Shown here: positions 28,979 through 38,239 of the stretch, in pieces | Numbering within the stretch: the stretch's first letter is position 1 | How the letters are laid out: each line of letters opens with the position of its first letter | DNA from: Yersinia proxima | Lineage (GTDB): Bacteria > Pseudomonadota > Gammaproteobacteria > Enterobacterales > Enterobacteriaceae | Direction of reading: 5' to 3' | NCBI RefSeq assembly: GCF_902170785.1 | Contig: NZ_CABHYG010000004.1 | Span: forward strand, 682,001-746,000 | DNA length: 64,000 bases | Notes under the pieces: model-generated | Database searches by the model: none | Seen by the model: only the letters and a program-made list of their open reading frames with translations | Told to the model about the DNA's origin: nothing | Position numbers and translations under genes: made by a program

Positions 28979-31900
28979 AATTCTTTGCTCTGTTTATTCA
29001 GCGCCCGGTGGCCACGACTCTGTTGACACTGGCGATAACGCTAAGTGGGGTGATCGGCTTTAGCTTATTGCCGGTCTCACCACTGCCGCAGGTCGATTAC
29101 CCAGTGATTATGGTCAGCGCCTCCATGCCCGGCGCGGACCCGGAAACTATGGCGTCATCCATTGCCACACCACTGGAGCGCGCACTGGGAAGAATTGCTG
29201 GGGTCAATGAAATGACCTCAACCAGTTCATTGGGTAGCACGCGGATTATTCTGCAATTTGATCTCAGCCGCGATATTAATGGCGCAGCTCGTGATGTGCA
29301 GGCCGCTCTCAACGCCGCTCAGAGTTTGCTCCCATCAGGGATGCCCAACCGCCCGACCTATCGCAAGATGAACCCGTCGGATGCGCCGATCATGATAATG
29401 ACCCTGACCTCGGATACTTTCAGTCAGGGGCAATTATATGACTTTGCCTCAACCCAACTGGCGCAGAAAATTGCCCAGACCGAGGGCGTCAGTGATGTCT
29501 CAGTCGGTGGCAGTTCCCTGCCAGCGGTGCGGGTAGAACTTAATCCAAGTGCGCTGTTCAATCAGGGCGTGTCGCTGGACGCGGTACGTCAGGCGATCAG
29601 TGCCGCTAACGTGCGCCGCCCACAAGGTTCGATCGACAGCAGTGAACAACATTGGCAGGTGCAGGCCAATGATGAGATCAAAACGGCCGAGGGTTATCGC
29701 CCACTTATCATTCACTACAACAATGGCTCACCGGTGCGGCTACAAGATGTCGCCAATATCAAAGATTCTGTGCAGGATGTGCGCAATGCCGGGATGTCCG
29801 ATGGCAAACCTGCCGTGCTGTTGGTGATCAGCCGCGAGCCGGGCGCAAATATTATTGCCACCGTTGACCGAATTCGCGCCGAACTCCCTGCCCTGCGCGC
29901 CTCAATTCCCGCCTCAATTGAGTTGAATATTGCTCAGGATCGCTCGCCGACTATCCGTGCCTCACTGGATGAAGTGGAGCGATCACTGGTGATCGCCGTA
30001 GCATTGGTGATTTTGGTGGTGTTCCTGTTCCTGCGATCGGGCCGCGCTACCTTGATCCCCGCAGTCGCCGTTCCGGTTTCGCTGATCGGCACCTTTACTG
30101 CCATGTATTTGTGCGGTTTTAGCCTCAATAACCTGTCGCTGATGGCGCTGACCATCGCCACCGGTTTTGTGGTTGATGATGCTATCGTGGTGCTGGAAAA
30201 CATTTCACGCCATTTGGAAGCTGGCGTGAAACCGATGGTTGCCGCCTTGCGTGGGGTGCGTGAAGTCGGTTTTACCGTACTGTCGATGAGTATTTCTTTG
30301 GTGGCGGTATTTATTCCACTGCTGTTGATGGAAGGATTACCGGGGCGATTATTCCGTGAGTTTGCCGTCACATTGTCGGTAGCAATTGGCATCTCATTAG
30401 TTATTTCGTTGACCCTAACGCCGATGATGTGCGCCCATTTATTACGCGCACAACCGGCAGGGAAACAACAACGTATTCGTGGGTTCGGTAAAGTGCTGCT
30501 GGCTATTCAGCAAGGTTATGGTCGCTCGCTTAATTGGGTGCTGGGCCATACACGCTGGGTGATGGTTGTGCTGCTTTCCACTATTGCTCTGAATGTTTGG
30601 CTCTATATCAGCATTCCAAAAACCTTTTTCCCTGAGCAGGATACCGGCCGCATGATGGGCTTTATTCAAGCCGATCAAAGTATTTCGTTCCAGGCGATGC
30701 AGCAAAAACTGAAAGATTTCATGAAAATTGTCAGTGCTGACCCGGCGGTCGATAATGTCACTGGTTTTACCGGCGGTTCGCGCACCAACAGTGGTTCGAT
30801 GTTTATCTCATTGAAACCACTGAGTGAACGCAGCGAAACGGCACAACAAGTGATTACCCGGCTGCGTGGAAAATTGGCAAAAGAGCCGGGAGCCAGCCTG
30901 TTCCTGTCTCCGGTACAAGATATCCGTGTTGGCGGCCGACAATCTAACGCCAGTTATCAATTTACGTTATTGGCCGACGATTTAGCAGCTCTGCGTGAAT
31001 GGGAGCCGAAAGTGCGGGCTGCTTTGAGCAAGTTACCAGAGCTGGCGGATGTTAACTCCGATCAGCAGGATAAAGGCTCGGAAGTGGCTCTGACGTATGA
31101 CCGCGAAACTATGGCACGGCTGGGTATCGATGTGTCAGATGCCAATGCGTTGCTCAATAACGCCTTCGGTCAGCGGCAGATTTCCACCATTTATCAGCCA
31201 TTGAACCAATACAAGGTGGTGATGGAAGTCGCCCCTCAATACACGCAGGATGTGAGTTCGCTGGATAAGATGTTTGTGATTAACAGCGCAGGCCAGTCTA
31301 TTCCGCTGTCCTATTTCGCTCAATGGCGGCCCGCCAATGCGCCGTTGTCGGTTAATCACCAGGGCTTATCGGCCGCCTCGACTATCTCATTCAACTTACC
31401 CGATAGTGGCAGCTTGTCTGAAGCGACAGTCGCCATTGAGCGGGCGATGACGGAACTGGGTGTACCAAGCACCGTGCGCGGTATGTTTGCCGGCACGGCG
31501 CAAGTGTTCCAGGACACCTTGAAATCCCAGCTCTGGCTGATTATGGCGGCGATCGCCACGGTGTATATCGTGCTGGGGATTTTGTATGAAAGTTATGTCC
31601 ATCCGCTGACCATTCTTTCAACTCTGCCTTCCGCTGGAGTCGGGGCATTACTGGCACTGGAGCTGTTCAATGCGCCCTTTAGCCTTATCGCCCTGATTGG
31701 TATCATGCTATTGATTGGTATCGTGAAAAAGAACGCCATCATGATGGTCGATTTTGCCCTTGATGCACAGCGCAATGGCAATCTCAGCGCCCGCGATGCC
31801 ATTTTCCAGGCCAGTCTGCTGCGCTTTAGGCCAATTCTGATGACCACATTAGCCGCCTTATTCGGCGCGCTACCCCTGGTGTTAAGTAGCGGCGATGGTG

Positions 31901-32049
31901 CGGAACTGCGCCAACCACTGGGGATTACCATTGTCGGCGGGCTGGCAATGAGCCAGTTGTTGACCCTGTATACCACGCCGGTGGTTTACCTCTATTTCGA
32001 CCGGCTGCGCAGCCGCTTTAGCAAAAAGCCGTTAATGAGACTGGAATAA
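28975..32049 (+). CDS. mdtC: RND multidrug efflux pump subunit MdtC
   Basis: Second pump subunit of the MdtABC system, 1024 residues, starting [20 protein letters not shown] with a GTG codon that overlaps the mdtB stop. The RND signature [15 protein letters not shown] and the C-terminal [15 protein letters not shown] motif are present. It resembles MdtB in layout but is clearly a distinct paralogue. In E. coli mdtD follows directly; here a partial and a complete ERIC element separate the two. Confidence 0.97.
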   Translation: MKFFALFIQRPVATTLLTLAITLSGVIGFSLLPVSPLPQVDYPVIMVSASMPGADPETMASSIATPLERALGRIAGVNEMTSTSSLGSTRIILQFDLSRDINGAARDVQAALNAAQSLLPSGMPNRPTYRKMNPSDAPIMIMTLTSDTFSQGQLYDFASTQLAQKIAQTEGVSDVSVGGSSLPAVRVELNPSALFNQGVSLDAVRQAISAANVRRPQGSIDSSEQHWQVQANDEIKTAEGYRPLIIHYNNGSPVRLQDVANIKDSVQDVRNAGMSDGKPAVLLVISREPGANIIATVDRIRAELPALRASIPASIELNIAQDRSPTIRASLDEVERSLVIAVALVILVVFLFLRSGRATLIPAVAVPVSLIGTFTAMYLCGFSLNNLSLMALTIATGFVVDDAIVVLENISRHLEAGVKPMVAALRGVREVGFTVLSMSISLVAVFIPLLLMEGLPGRLFREFAVTLSVAIGISLVISLTLTPMMCAHLLRAQPAGKQQRIRGFGKVLLAIQQGYGRSLNWVLGHTRWVMVVLLSTIALNVWLYISIPKTFFPEQDTGRMMGFIQADQSISFQAMQQKLKDFMKIVSADPAVDNVTGFTGGSRTNSGSMFISLKPLSERSETAQQVITRLRGKLAKEPGASLFLSPVQDIRVGGRQSNASYQFTLLADDLAALREWEPKVRAALSKLPELADVNSDQQDKGSEVALTYDRETMARLGIDVSDANALLNNAFGQRQISTIYQPLNQYKVVMEVAPQYTQDVSSLDKMFVINSAGQSIPLSYFAQWRPANAPLSVNHQGLSAASTISFNLPDSGSLSEATVAIERAMTELGVPSTVRGMFAGTAQVFQDTLKSQLWLIMAAIATVYIVLGILYESYVHPLTILSTLPSAGVGALLALELFNAPFSLIALIGIMLLIGIVKKNAIMMVDFALDAQRNGNLSARDAIFQASLLRFRPILMTTLAALFGALPLVLSSGDGAELRQPLGITIVGGLAMSQLLTLYTTPVVYLYFDRLRSRFSKKPLMRLE

Positions 32050-32084
32050 TTCATTATGAAATGCCCAATAGCTTTTAAATTGCC

Positions 32085-32115
32085 GCCAACACAGCAGCAG
32101 GTTGAAAGATGACGG
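32085..32115 (+). repeat. ERIC right-end fragment after mdtC
   Basis: GCCAACACAGCAGCAGGTTG and the following GAAAGATGACGG repeat the right end of the full ERIC that begins 7 bases later, so two ERIC units were in tandem and the first has lost its left part. Confidence 0.7.
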
Positions 32116-32121
32116 CCTATC

Positions 32122-32248
32122 TATACCCTATAGATTTCAAGTTGCGGCAAGGCGGCAAGCGAGATTATCCCGATGAGCTGACACTAGTCAGTGATTCGGG
32201 TAAGCGAGCGCAGCCAACACAGCAGCAGGTTGAAAGATGACGGGTATA
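32122..32248 (+). repeat. Full-length 127-bp ERIC between mdtC and mdtD
   Basis: Starts TATACCCTATAGATTTCAAG and ends TTGAAAGATGACGGGTATA, the known termini of ERIC, with the central palindrome CCCGATGAGC...TGATTCGGG. Its length is exactly 127 bases. The last 12 bases are also the first four codons of mdtD (ATG ACG GGT ATA). Confidence 0.9.
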
Positions 32249-33646
32249 CGTGCGCAACTGTGGATAGTGGCCTTCGGCTTCTTCATGCAAACGCTGGACA
32301 CCACCATCGTCAACACTGCCCTGCCCTCAATGGCGGCCAGTTTGGGCGAGAATCCACTGCGCATGCAGTCGGTGATTGTCTCCTATGTGCTGACGGTGGC
32401 GGTGATGCTGCCCGCCAGCGGCTGGTTGGCAGATAGAGTGGGCGTTAAATGGGTATTTTTCTCCGCCATTATTCTATTTACCCTCGGCTCATTACTGTGC
32501 GCGCAAGCTGAAACCCTGAATGAGCTGATTTTTTCCCGCGTCATTCAGGGGATTGGCGGTGCCATGATGGTGCCAGTTGGCCGCCTGACGGTGATGAAAA
32601 TCGTCCCGCGCGAGCAATATATGTCGGCGATGGCATTCGTCACATTGCCTGGCCAGATTGGGCCATTGGTCGGGCCTGCGCTGGGCGGTTTTTTGGTGGA
32701 ATATGCCAGTTGGCACTGGATATTTTTAATCAATTTACCCGTCGGAGTGGTTGGTGCATTAGCCACTTTATGGTTGATGCCCAATTACACCACCCGCACC
32801 CGACGCTTTGATATCAGTGGTTTTATTATGTTGGCTATCGGTATGGCAACCCTGACACTGGCGCTGGACGGACACAAAGGATTAGGCCTGCCGCCGCTGG
32901 CGATTGCCGGTCTGGTATTGTGCGGAATATTGGCGCTGGCCGGTTACTGGTGGCATGCCAAAGGTAACAGTTCAGCACTGTTCACACTGCGGTTGTTCAA
33001 CAATAAATCTTACTCTCTTGGCCTGATAGGTAGCATGAGCGCCCGTATCGGCAGTGGCATGTTGCCGTTTATGACGCCAGTTTTCCTGCAAATCGGGCTG
33101 GGATTTACCCCCTTCCATGCCGGCTTGATGATGATCCCGATGATTATCGGCAGTATGGGTATGAAGCGAATTATCGTGCGTGTGGTCAACCGTTTCGGTT
33201 ACCGACGAGTGTTGGTCAGTGCCACATTGCTGCTGGCGGTCGTCAGTCTTAGCTTCCCATTGGTAGCTTTGATGGGATGGACATTACTATTGCCGGTCGT
33301 TTTATTTTTCCAGGGAATGCTCAATGCCCTGCGCTTCTCCACAATGAATACACTAGCGCTGAAAGATCTCCCTGATCGCCTGGCCAGCAGTGGCAATAGT
33401 TTATTGTCGATGGTGATGCAGTTATCCATGAGTCTGGGAGTCAGTACCGCGGGGATATTGCTCGGCGTATTTGCTCACAATGAAGTTGTCACAAACACAC
33501 CGGCGACTCACAGTGCGTTCTTATACAGCTATATCTGTATGGCCATTATTATTGCGCTACCCGCCCTGATATTTAACCGTGTGCCGCCAGATACCGGCAC
33601 TAACCGTAATCTGCCTCGCGCATCCACGAAAGCGGCCAACCGATAA
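32237..33646 (+). CDS. mdtD: MFS transporter MdtD
   Basis: A 469-residue major-facilitator protein of the DHA2-like drug:H+ antiporter type with about 14 membrane segments. [20 protein letters not shown] (the DHA2 motif D) and [13 protein letters not shown] (motif A) are visible, and it is collinear with E. coli MdtD (471 aa). Its drug-export role is unproven even in E. coli. The start codon and the codons for MTGI come from the end of an ERIC element; the native first residues have been replaced. GGTTGAAAG of the ERIC lies upstream as a weak ribosome-binding site. Confidence 0.94.
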   Translation: MTGIRAQLWIVAFGFFMQTLDTTIVNTALPSMAASLGENPLRMQSVIVSYVLTVAVMLPASGWLADRVGVKWVFFSAIILFTLGSLLCAQAETLNELIFSRVIQGIGGAMMVPVGRLTVMKIVPREQYMSAMAFVTLPGQIGPLVGPALGGFLVEYASWHWIFLINLPVGVVGALATLWLMPNYTTRTRRFDISGFIMLAIGMATLTLALDGHKGLGLPPLAIAGLVLCGILALAGYWWHAKGNSSALFTLRLFNNKSYSLGLIGSMSARIGSGMLPFMTPVFLQIGLGFTPFHAGLMMIPMIIGSMGMKRIIVRVVNRFGYRRVLVSATLLLAVVSLSFPLVALMGWTLLLPVVLFFQGMLNALRFSTMNTLALKDLPDRLASSGNSLLSMVMQLSMSLGVSTAGILLGVFAHNEVVTNTPATHSAFLYSYICMAIIIALPALIFNRVPPDTGTNRNLPRASTKAANR

Positions 33647-33662
33647 AACAGGTGGAAATATC

Positions 33663-35039
33663 ATGAGAATCGGCATTACCGGAAAACTGTTTATGGCGAT
33701 ATTTGCCACTTGTATGCTGGTGCTCATTACGATGCATTGGGGGGTCAGAGCCAGTTTTGAGCGCGGTTTTATTGATTATATTAAGCAAAGCAATGAGCAG
33801 CGGATAGCCATGCTGGGAGATGCGCTTGAAGTACAATATCAGCGCTACGGTAACTGGGATTTTCTGCGTAACAACGATCAGATTCTTTATCAGATCATGC
33901 GCTCCTTCGAGCAAAGTGGCGATAACAATCGCAACCTACCACCACATGGCTGGCGTGCTCAGTTTTGGGTAGTCGATAGCCATAATAATCTGCTGGCAGG
34001 CCGTACCGACCGGGTGCCCAAAGAAGCCAGCCGCCAGCCGATAACCGTAAATACGCAGGTGGTGGGCTGGGTGATGTCGACCCCACCGGAAAAGCTAACC
34101 CGTAATGCTGATATTAACTTTGACAGGCAACAGCGCCGCACCAGTTGGATTATTGTCGGCCTGTCGACCCTGCTGGCCGCCGCCGCCACCTGGATTTTGT
34201 CGCGCGGCATGTTAGCGCCAGTCAAACGTCTGGTGGAAGGCACTCATCGGCTGGCGGCGGGTGATTTTAGTGCTCGCGTGGCTGTCAGTAGCCGTGATGA
34301 GTTGGGCCGTTTGGCGCAAGATTTTAATCAGCTTGCCAGCTCACTGGAGAAAAATGAGCAGATGCGGCGCGACTTTATGGCAGATGTCTCGCATGAGTTA
34401 CGCACGCCGCTGGCGGTACTGCGCGGTGAACTGGAGGCGTTGCAAGACGGTGTCCGCGCGCCCACACCGGAATCGTTAATTTCACTGCAAGCTGAAGTCG
34501 GAATACTGACCAAATTGGTTAACGACTTACACCAGCTCTCACTCTCCGACCGGGGCGCGTTGGCTTATCGTAAAACACAGCTCGATGCCGCTCGTCTGCT
34601 GCAAATTGCCATTGCCAGCTTCCGTGGGCGCTTTGAAAGCAAAAACATCACCATCACCACTCACCTACCGGAACAAGCGGTAATGTTTGGTGATCCCGAC
34701 CGGCTAAACCAACTGTTTCACAATTTGTTGGAAAATAGCCTGCGCTACACCAACGAAGGCGGCCAGTTAGACATTAGCGCACAACAACAAGAAGAGACCT
34801 TAACGCTGCGCTGGCAGGACAGTAAACCTGGCCTGAGCGACGAACAGTTACAACGTATTTTTGAGCGTTTTTATCGCACCGAAAGCTCGCGTAATCGCGC
34901 CAGTGGCGGCTCGGGGCTAGGGTTGGCGATCTGTCACAATATTGTTGAGGCGCACGGGGGGAAAATCAGCGCCGAACATTCGCCTATGGGTGGCCTGCGG
35001 ATTACGGTAGTATTTCCCCTATTCCATTCAATAGGGTAA
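33663..35039 (+). CDS. baeS: Sensor histidine kinase BaeS
   Basis: Inner-membrane kinase of the envelope-stress system that senses toxic compounds and misfolded envelope proteins and phosphorylates BaeR. The 458-residue protein has two membrane segments (about 12-32 and 160-182) framing a periplasmic sensor, a HAMP domain (~183-235), the phospho-acceptor motif [16 protein letters not shown] near residue 244, and ATPase boxes [14 protein letters not shown] and [19 protein letters not shown]. The ATG at 33663, preceded by AGGTGG and 16 bases after mdtD, matches the E. coli start; an upstream start inside mdtD is unlikely. Confidence 0.96.
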   Translation: MRIGITGKLFMAIFATCMLVLITMHWGVRASFERGFIDYIKQSNEQRIAMLGDALEVQYQRYGNWDFLRNNDQILYQIMRSFEQSGDNNRNLPPHGWRAQFWVVDSHNNLLAGRTDRVPKEASRQPITVNTQVVGWVMSTPPEKLTRNADINFDRQQRRTSWIIVGLSTLLAAAATWILSRGMLAPVKRLVEGTHRLAAGDFSARVAVSSRDELGRLAQDFNQLASSLEKNEQMRRDFMADVSHELRTPLAVLRGELEALQDGVRAPTPESLISLQAEVGILTKLVNDLHQLSLSDRGALAYRKTQLDAARLLQIAIASFRGRFESKNITITTHLPEQAVMFGDPDRLNQLFHNLLENSLRYTNEGGQLDISAQQQEETLTLRWQDSKPGLSDEQLQRIFERFYRTESSRNRASGGSGLGLAICHNIVEAHGGKISAEHSPMGGLRITVVFPLFHSIG

Positions 35040-35047
35040 TTCATGTG

Positions 35048-35767
35048 ATGCACGAACCGCTTCAGTCTGCCAGCCAGTCTGGCACCGTATTGATTGTTGA
35101 AGATGAACCCAAGCTAGGTCAGCTATTGGTCGATTACCTGCAAGCTGCGGGTTACAGCACTCAGTGGCTCACCAATGGTGCCGAAGTGGTCGCCGCTGTT
35201 CGCCAATCACCTCCGGCCATTATTTTGCTGGACCTGATGTTACCCGGCAGTGATGGCATCAGTATTTGCCGTGAAATTCGCCGTTTTTCCGATGTTCCAA
35301 TCATGATGGTTACGGCGAAAACAGAAGAGATTGACCGGCTATTGGGGTTGGAGATTGGTGCTGACGATTATATCTGCAAACCATACAGCCCACGGGAAGT
35401 GGTGGCTCGGGTTAAAACTATCTTGCGCCGCTGTCAGCAACAGCGGGAACAACCCAGTGAGAGTGCGCCGCTGCTTATCGATGAATCCCGCTTCCAGGCA
35501 AGTTATCAGGGTCATCTGCTGGAACTGACCCCGGCAGAATTTCGTTTGCTGAAAATCCTGGCAACCCAACCCGGCCACGTTTTTAGTCGCGAACAACTGC
35601 TGAATAACCTGTATGACGATTATCGTGTAGTGACTGACCGCACTATAGACAGCCATATCAAAAACCTGCGCCGCAAGCTGGAAGCGCTCGATGGCGAGAA
35701 ACCCTTTATTCGCGCAGTTTATGGGATGGGGTATCGCTGGGAAGCAGAGATCTGCCGTTTACTTTAA
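35048..35767 (+). CDS. baeR: Response regulator BaeR
   Basis: OmpR-type transcription factor activated by BaeS; in E. coli it induces mdtABCD, acrD and spy. The 239-residue protein has a receiver domain with acidic pocket VEDEP, phospho-aspartate in [12 protein letters not shown] and lysine in YICKPYSP, and a winged-helix DNA-binding domain with [11 protein letters not shown] and [23 protein letters not shown] at 35045 is an in-frame alternative start. It lies 8 bases after baeS. Confidence 0.96.
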   Translation: MHEPLQSASQSGTVLIVEDEPKLGQLLVDYLQAAGYSTQWLTNGAEVVAAVRQSPPAIILLDLMLPGSDGISICREIRRFSDVPIMMVTAKTEEIDRLLGLEIGADDYICKPYSPREVVARVKTILRRCQQQREQPSESAPLLIDESRFQASYQGHLLELTPAEFRLLKILATQPGHVFSREQLLNNLYDDYRVVTDRTIDSHIKNLRRKLEALDGEKPFIRAVYGMGYRWEAEICRLL

Positions 35768-35782
35768 TCTCATCATCTTAGG

Positions 35783-35832
35783 TTGGTGGTGACTCCGTGA
35801 TTGACTACACTCATTAGAGGTATCACCACCAA
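35783..35832 (+). promoter_or_regulatory. yegP promoter between perfect inverted repeats
   Basis: TTGGTGGTGA (35783-35792) and TCACCACCAA (35823-35832) are perfect 10-base inverted repeats. The first covers a -35-like TTGGTG, 17 bases before a -10-like TACACT (35806-35811); the second ends 13 bases before the yegP ATG. It could be an operator pair or a leader hairpin. Function is not known. Confidence 0.4.
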
Positions 35833-35845
35833 CAGGAGAAACATT

Positions 35846-36184
35846 ATGGCCACGGGTCACTATGAGATTAAGAAGGCAAAGAATGGGCAGTATCATTTCA
35901 ATCTGAAAGCCAGTAATGGCGAAATCATTCTCACCAGTGAGATGTATGCCAGTAAAGCCTCGGCGGAAAATGGCATATCATCGGTGCAAAGTAACTCCCC
36001 ACTGGAAAGCCAATATGAGCTGAAACACAACACCAAAAATGAGCCTTATTTTGTGTTGAAAGCGAAAAACCATCAGGTTATTGGTGTTAGTGAATCCTAC
36101 AGTTCCGAAACTGCCGCTAAAAATGGCATTGCCTCAGTAATAAAAAATGGCCCGACCACCATTATTAAAGATTTAACACTGTAA
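35846..36184 (+). CDS. yegP: DUF1508 protein YegP
   Basis: A small 112-residue cytosolic protein made of two copies of the DUF1508 beta-alpha repeat: YEIKKAKNGQYHFNLKASNG with ILTSEMYASKASAENGISSV, then YELKHNTKNEPYFVLKAKNH with IGVSESYSSETAAKNGIASV. It matches E. coli YegP (110 aa), whose molecular role is unknown. The ATG at 35846 has AGGAGA 6 bases upstream; the longer frame from 35801 is not needed. As in E. coli it follows baeR, but here a hip locus separates it from yegQ. Confidence 0.92.
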   Translation: MATGHYEIKKAKNGQYHFNLKASNGEIILTSEMYASKASAENGISSVQSNSPLESQYELKHNTKNEPYFVLKAKNHQVIGVSESYSSETAAKNGIASVIKNGPTTIIKDLTL

Positions 36185-36238
36185 TTTTATTGATTCGATA
36201 GCGCTATCTTACCTAAGTATCCTGATAAAAATATATTC

Positions 36239-36268
36239 GCGCGGGGCTATTAACCGCGCCTTTCATTT
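36239..36268 (+). terminator. Terminator after yegP
   Basis: GCGCGG and CCGCGC pair across a 9-base loop, followed by CTTTCATTT. It lies 54 bases after the yegP stop and reaches the 3' end of hipB on the other strand. Confidence 0.6.
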
Positions 36269-36601
36269 CAAACTCTCCTGCTCATGTGTTGCTACAAATT
36301 CTTTTTCCAGCATTTTTTTTAATACCTGTTGGTTACGTGGCAACACCCCTACTTTCAACCCAAAAGGCCGGAAAACTCGCCCAAGGACAGCTAACGTTTG
36401 GCTCCCTTTATCTGTCTCAATGTCAGACAAAGTTCTTCTACTAATCTTAACCAATGATGAGAACTCGTCTTGAGACATATTCAGCATATCTTTTCGCAGC
36501 CGGCGCAACAACTGACCCGTTGAAACCTGATCACTGAAAAACTGCCCCAATAGTTCCAGTAATAAAGCTTCACGCTGCAAAGGCAAAAGTTTAACTTTCA
36601 T
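36263..36601 (-). CDS. HipB-like antitoxin, XRE-type helix-turn-helix
   Basis: A 112-residue DNA-binding protein: N-terminal helical part (KVKLLPLQREALLLELLGQF), an XRE helix-turn-helix (about residues 32-78: RLRKDMLNMSQDEFSSLVKI then SRRTLSDIETDKGSQTL), and a basic tail. It is expected to neutralise the adjacent HipA kinase and repress the operon. The ATG at 36601 overlaps the hipA stop (ATGA), so translation is coupled; a frame start at 36613 is less likely. The antitoxin gene comes second here, the reverse of the E. coli hipBA order. It is an insertion between yegP and yegQ relative to E. coli. Confidence 0.82.
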   Translation of the reverse strand: MKVKLLPLQREALLLELLGQFFSDQVSTGQLLRRLRKDMLNMSQDEFSSLVKISRRTLSDIETDKGSQTLAVLGRVFRPFGLKVGVLPRNQQVLKKMLEKEFVATHEQESLK

Positions 36602-37947
36602 AGCTGAGCCCACCGCTGTAATTTTTCATCCAGATAATCAAAAGCCATTCCCGGCATATTCAGAATACGTTCAGGCACACCTCGAGCTTTAAGCCGAGAC
36701 TTTAGACCTATCAATTTTTGAGCTGTTTGCTGAAATGCTATGAAAACACGATTGGGATCAGCAAGATCTGATAATTCAGCAATAATAGCCTGCCAATTAA
36801 AATTCCCCCCCTCTTCATACGGAGAGCCCCATTGAGTCACTCTCACTATTCCCTCAGGATCAGCTTTCATTGGTGCAAAATCATAAATCGGTGCAAGCCA
36901 AATACCTTCATGCCGCTTAATTAAAGCGGTATTACGACCATGATTGTCAGAGTTACCAAAAGCAATATTGAGTAAATCTCGCTGAATCATCTCAATAACA
37001 AGATTTTCCACATCTACAGATTGGCCTAAATCACTAACACGATATTGAGATGTTAGTTTCTGCGCTAAAGTCCGAATAATATCAAAATGATTTAAGTAAC
37101 TTCCCGGTGGGGTATCCATGACAGAATAAAGCGATTCAAGCCCGTACTGAACACGCTGATTATCAACACAATCAACATCAAAGCGAGGTAGCCATAAAGA
37201 AGGATAATTTTCCCCTTCAATCAATCTCATTTTCTGCGTATTGATGGTCTCAATGCCAAGACTGGCTAACTCCTGATAAAAATGGTACTCAGAACGTAGA
37301 ATATCGCAATCTATGGCACTACGTTTCCCTCGCGGAAATTTAACCAGATAGTGAGTATCTTGCTTATTGATATCATCTTGAAAAGTATCTATCCAGATTT
37401 CATCGTTATCTGAACAACATAATAGTAACTTTGGTGCCTCCCCCCCAGCTCCTGTTGCTCCTCCTGCTGCAGCCCCCATTTGTTGAGCATATTCCAGAAA
37501 TGACGAATCGCGCTCAATGACATCCTGCAATGTAAAACGGATATTCTTTAATTGGCTATCAGGGTGCAATTCGGGTAACGCCTCTTTTATACGCATATTG
37601 CCAACCGGTGCAATAGTCCCTGTTTTAAGCAAAATATAATCTTGCTCACTTGCCGGCATCGATTGCAGCCCCAGTTGATTAACCCAATAGCGACGACTTG
37701 CACCTGCGGGCATGATGTCATCAAGAAAGCTAAACCAATGATTAGATGAATAGGTATAAGCCAATTCAACGGGCAGATTTAAGCTACAACTGAATTCATC
37801 ATCACGATACATCCACTCAATAGCATAATTGCCCTCATAACCTAATATCGCAGATCCTTGTCTCCCGCTTTTTGGGGAAGCAAAAGTCAGTTCCGCGGCA
37901 TCATGCCAAGAGCCGTGATTAAAGATTTGTATCATCAATTTAGCCAC
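36598..37947 (-). CDS. HipA-like serine/threonine kinase toxin
   Basis: A 449-residue HipA-family kinase; E. coli HipA phosphorylates glutamyl-tRNA synthetase and causes growth arrest and persistence. Seen here: the N-terminal HipA subdomain with WFSFLDDIMP, a glycine-rich loop GGATGAGGEAPK (near residues 162-173), a conserved lysine in HYLVKFPRGK, the catalytic segment FGNSDNHGRN (near 331-339) and the Mg-binding YDFAP (near 355). I chose the GTG at 37947 because GAGG stands 5 bases upstream; a GTG at 37953 and the ATG of MIQIF are alternatives. The promoter and three operators lie just upstream. The target in this organism cannot be told from sequence. Confidence 0.85.
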   Translation of the reverse strand: MAKLMIQIFNHGSWHDAAELTFASPKSGRQGSAILGYEGNYAIEWMYRDDEFSCSLNLPVELAYTYSSNHWFSFLDDIMPAGASRRYWVNQLGLQSMPASEQDYILLKTGTIAPVGNMRIKEALPELHPDSQLKNIRFTLQDVIERDSSFLEYAQQMGAAAGGATGAGGEAPKLLLCCSDNDEIWIDTFQDDINKQDTHYLVKFPRGKRSAIDCDILRSEYHFYQELASLGIETINTQKMRLIEGENYPSLWLPRFDVDCVDNQRVQYGLESLYSVMDTPPGSYLNHFDIIRTLAQKLTSQYRVSDLGQSVDVENLVIEMIQRDLLNIAFGNSDNHGRNTALIKRHEGIWLAPIYDFAPMKADPEGIVRVTQWGSPYEEGGNFNWQAIIAELSDLADPNRVFIAFQQTAQKLIGLKSRLKARGVPERILNMPGMAFDYLDEKLQRWAQL

Positions 37948-37958
37948 AGACACCTCAC

Positions 37959-38056
37959 GAGCAATATTTTGCTCATTTACAAGAAAATAGACTTAATATG
38001 TGCAAAATATTACTCAAAAAAAGTAAGTTAGTCAAAATATGAGCATTATTTTGCTC
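37959..38056 (-). promoter_or_regulatory. hipA promoter with three 16-bp operators spaced 41 bp apart
   Basis: Three related palindromes, GAGCAATATTTTGCTC (37959-37974), GTGCAAAATATTACTC (38000-38015) and GAGCATTATTTTGCTC (38041-38056), start exactly 41 bases apart. On the minus strand TTGACT (38035-38030), a 17-base spacer and TAATAT (38012-38007) form a near-consensus promoter. The middle operator covers the -10, the third lies just upstream of the -35, and the first lies by the ribosome-binding site. Binding by the HipB-like protein is inferred. Confidence 0.75.
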
Positions 38057-38105
38057 AGAATATAGATTTCTTGGTTATATCAAGAAGCATCAAAAAACAT
38101 CCAAA

Positions 38106-38119
38106 TTGATCCAGATCAT
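38106..38119 (+). promoter_or_regulatory. FNR-like palindrome upstream of trhP
   Basis: TTGATCCAGATCAT matches the FNR half-sites TTGAT-N4-ATCAA in 9 of 10 positions, 121 bases before the trhP start. It could equally serve an unmarked upstream promoter. No other evidence. Confidence 0.3.
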
Positions 38120-38239
38120 TTAAACCTTACAAAAATTGTGCAATGGCTGATTTTCATGGTTACCAAGGTTACAATCCTCGGCTTTTAGCCACCCCCCATG
38201 GGCGTGGTTCTGACTTGAACTCAGACTGAGAGCCATAAT

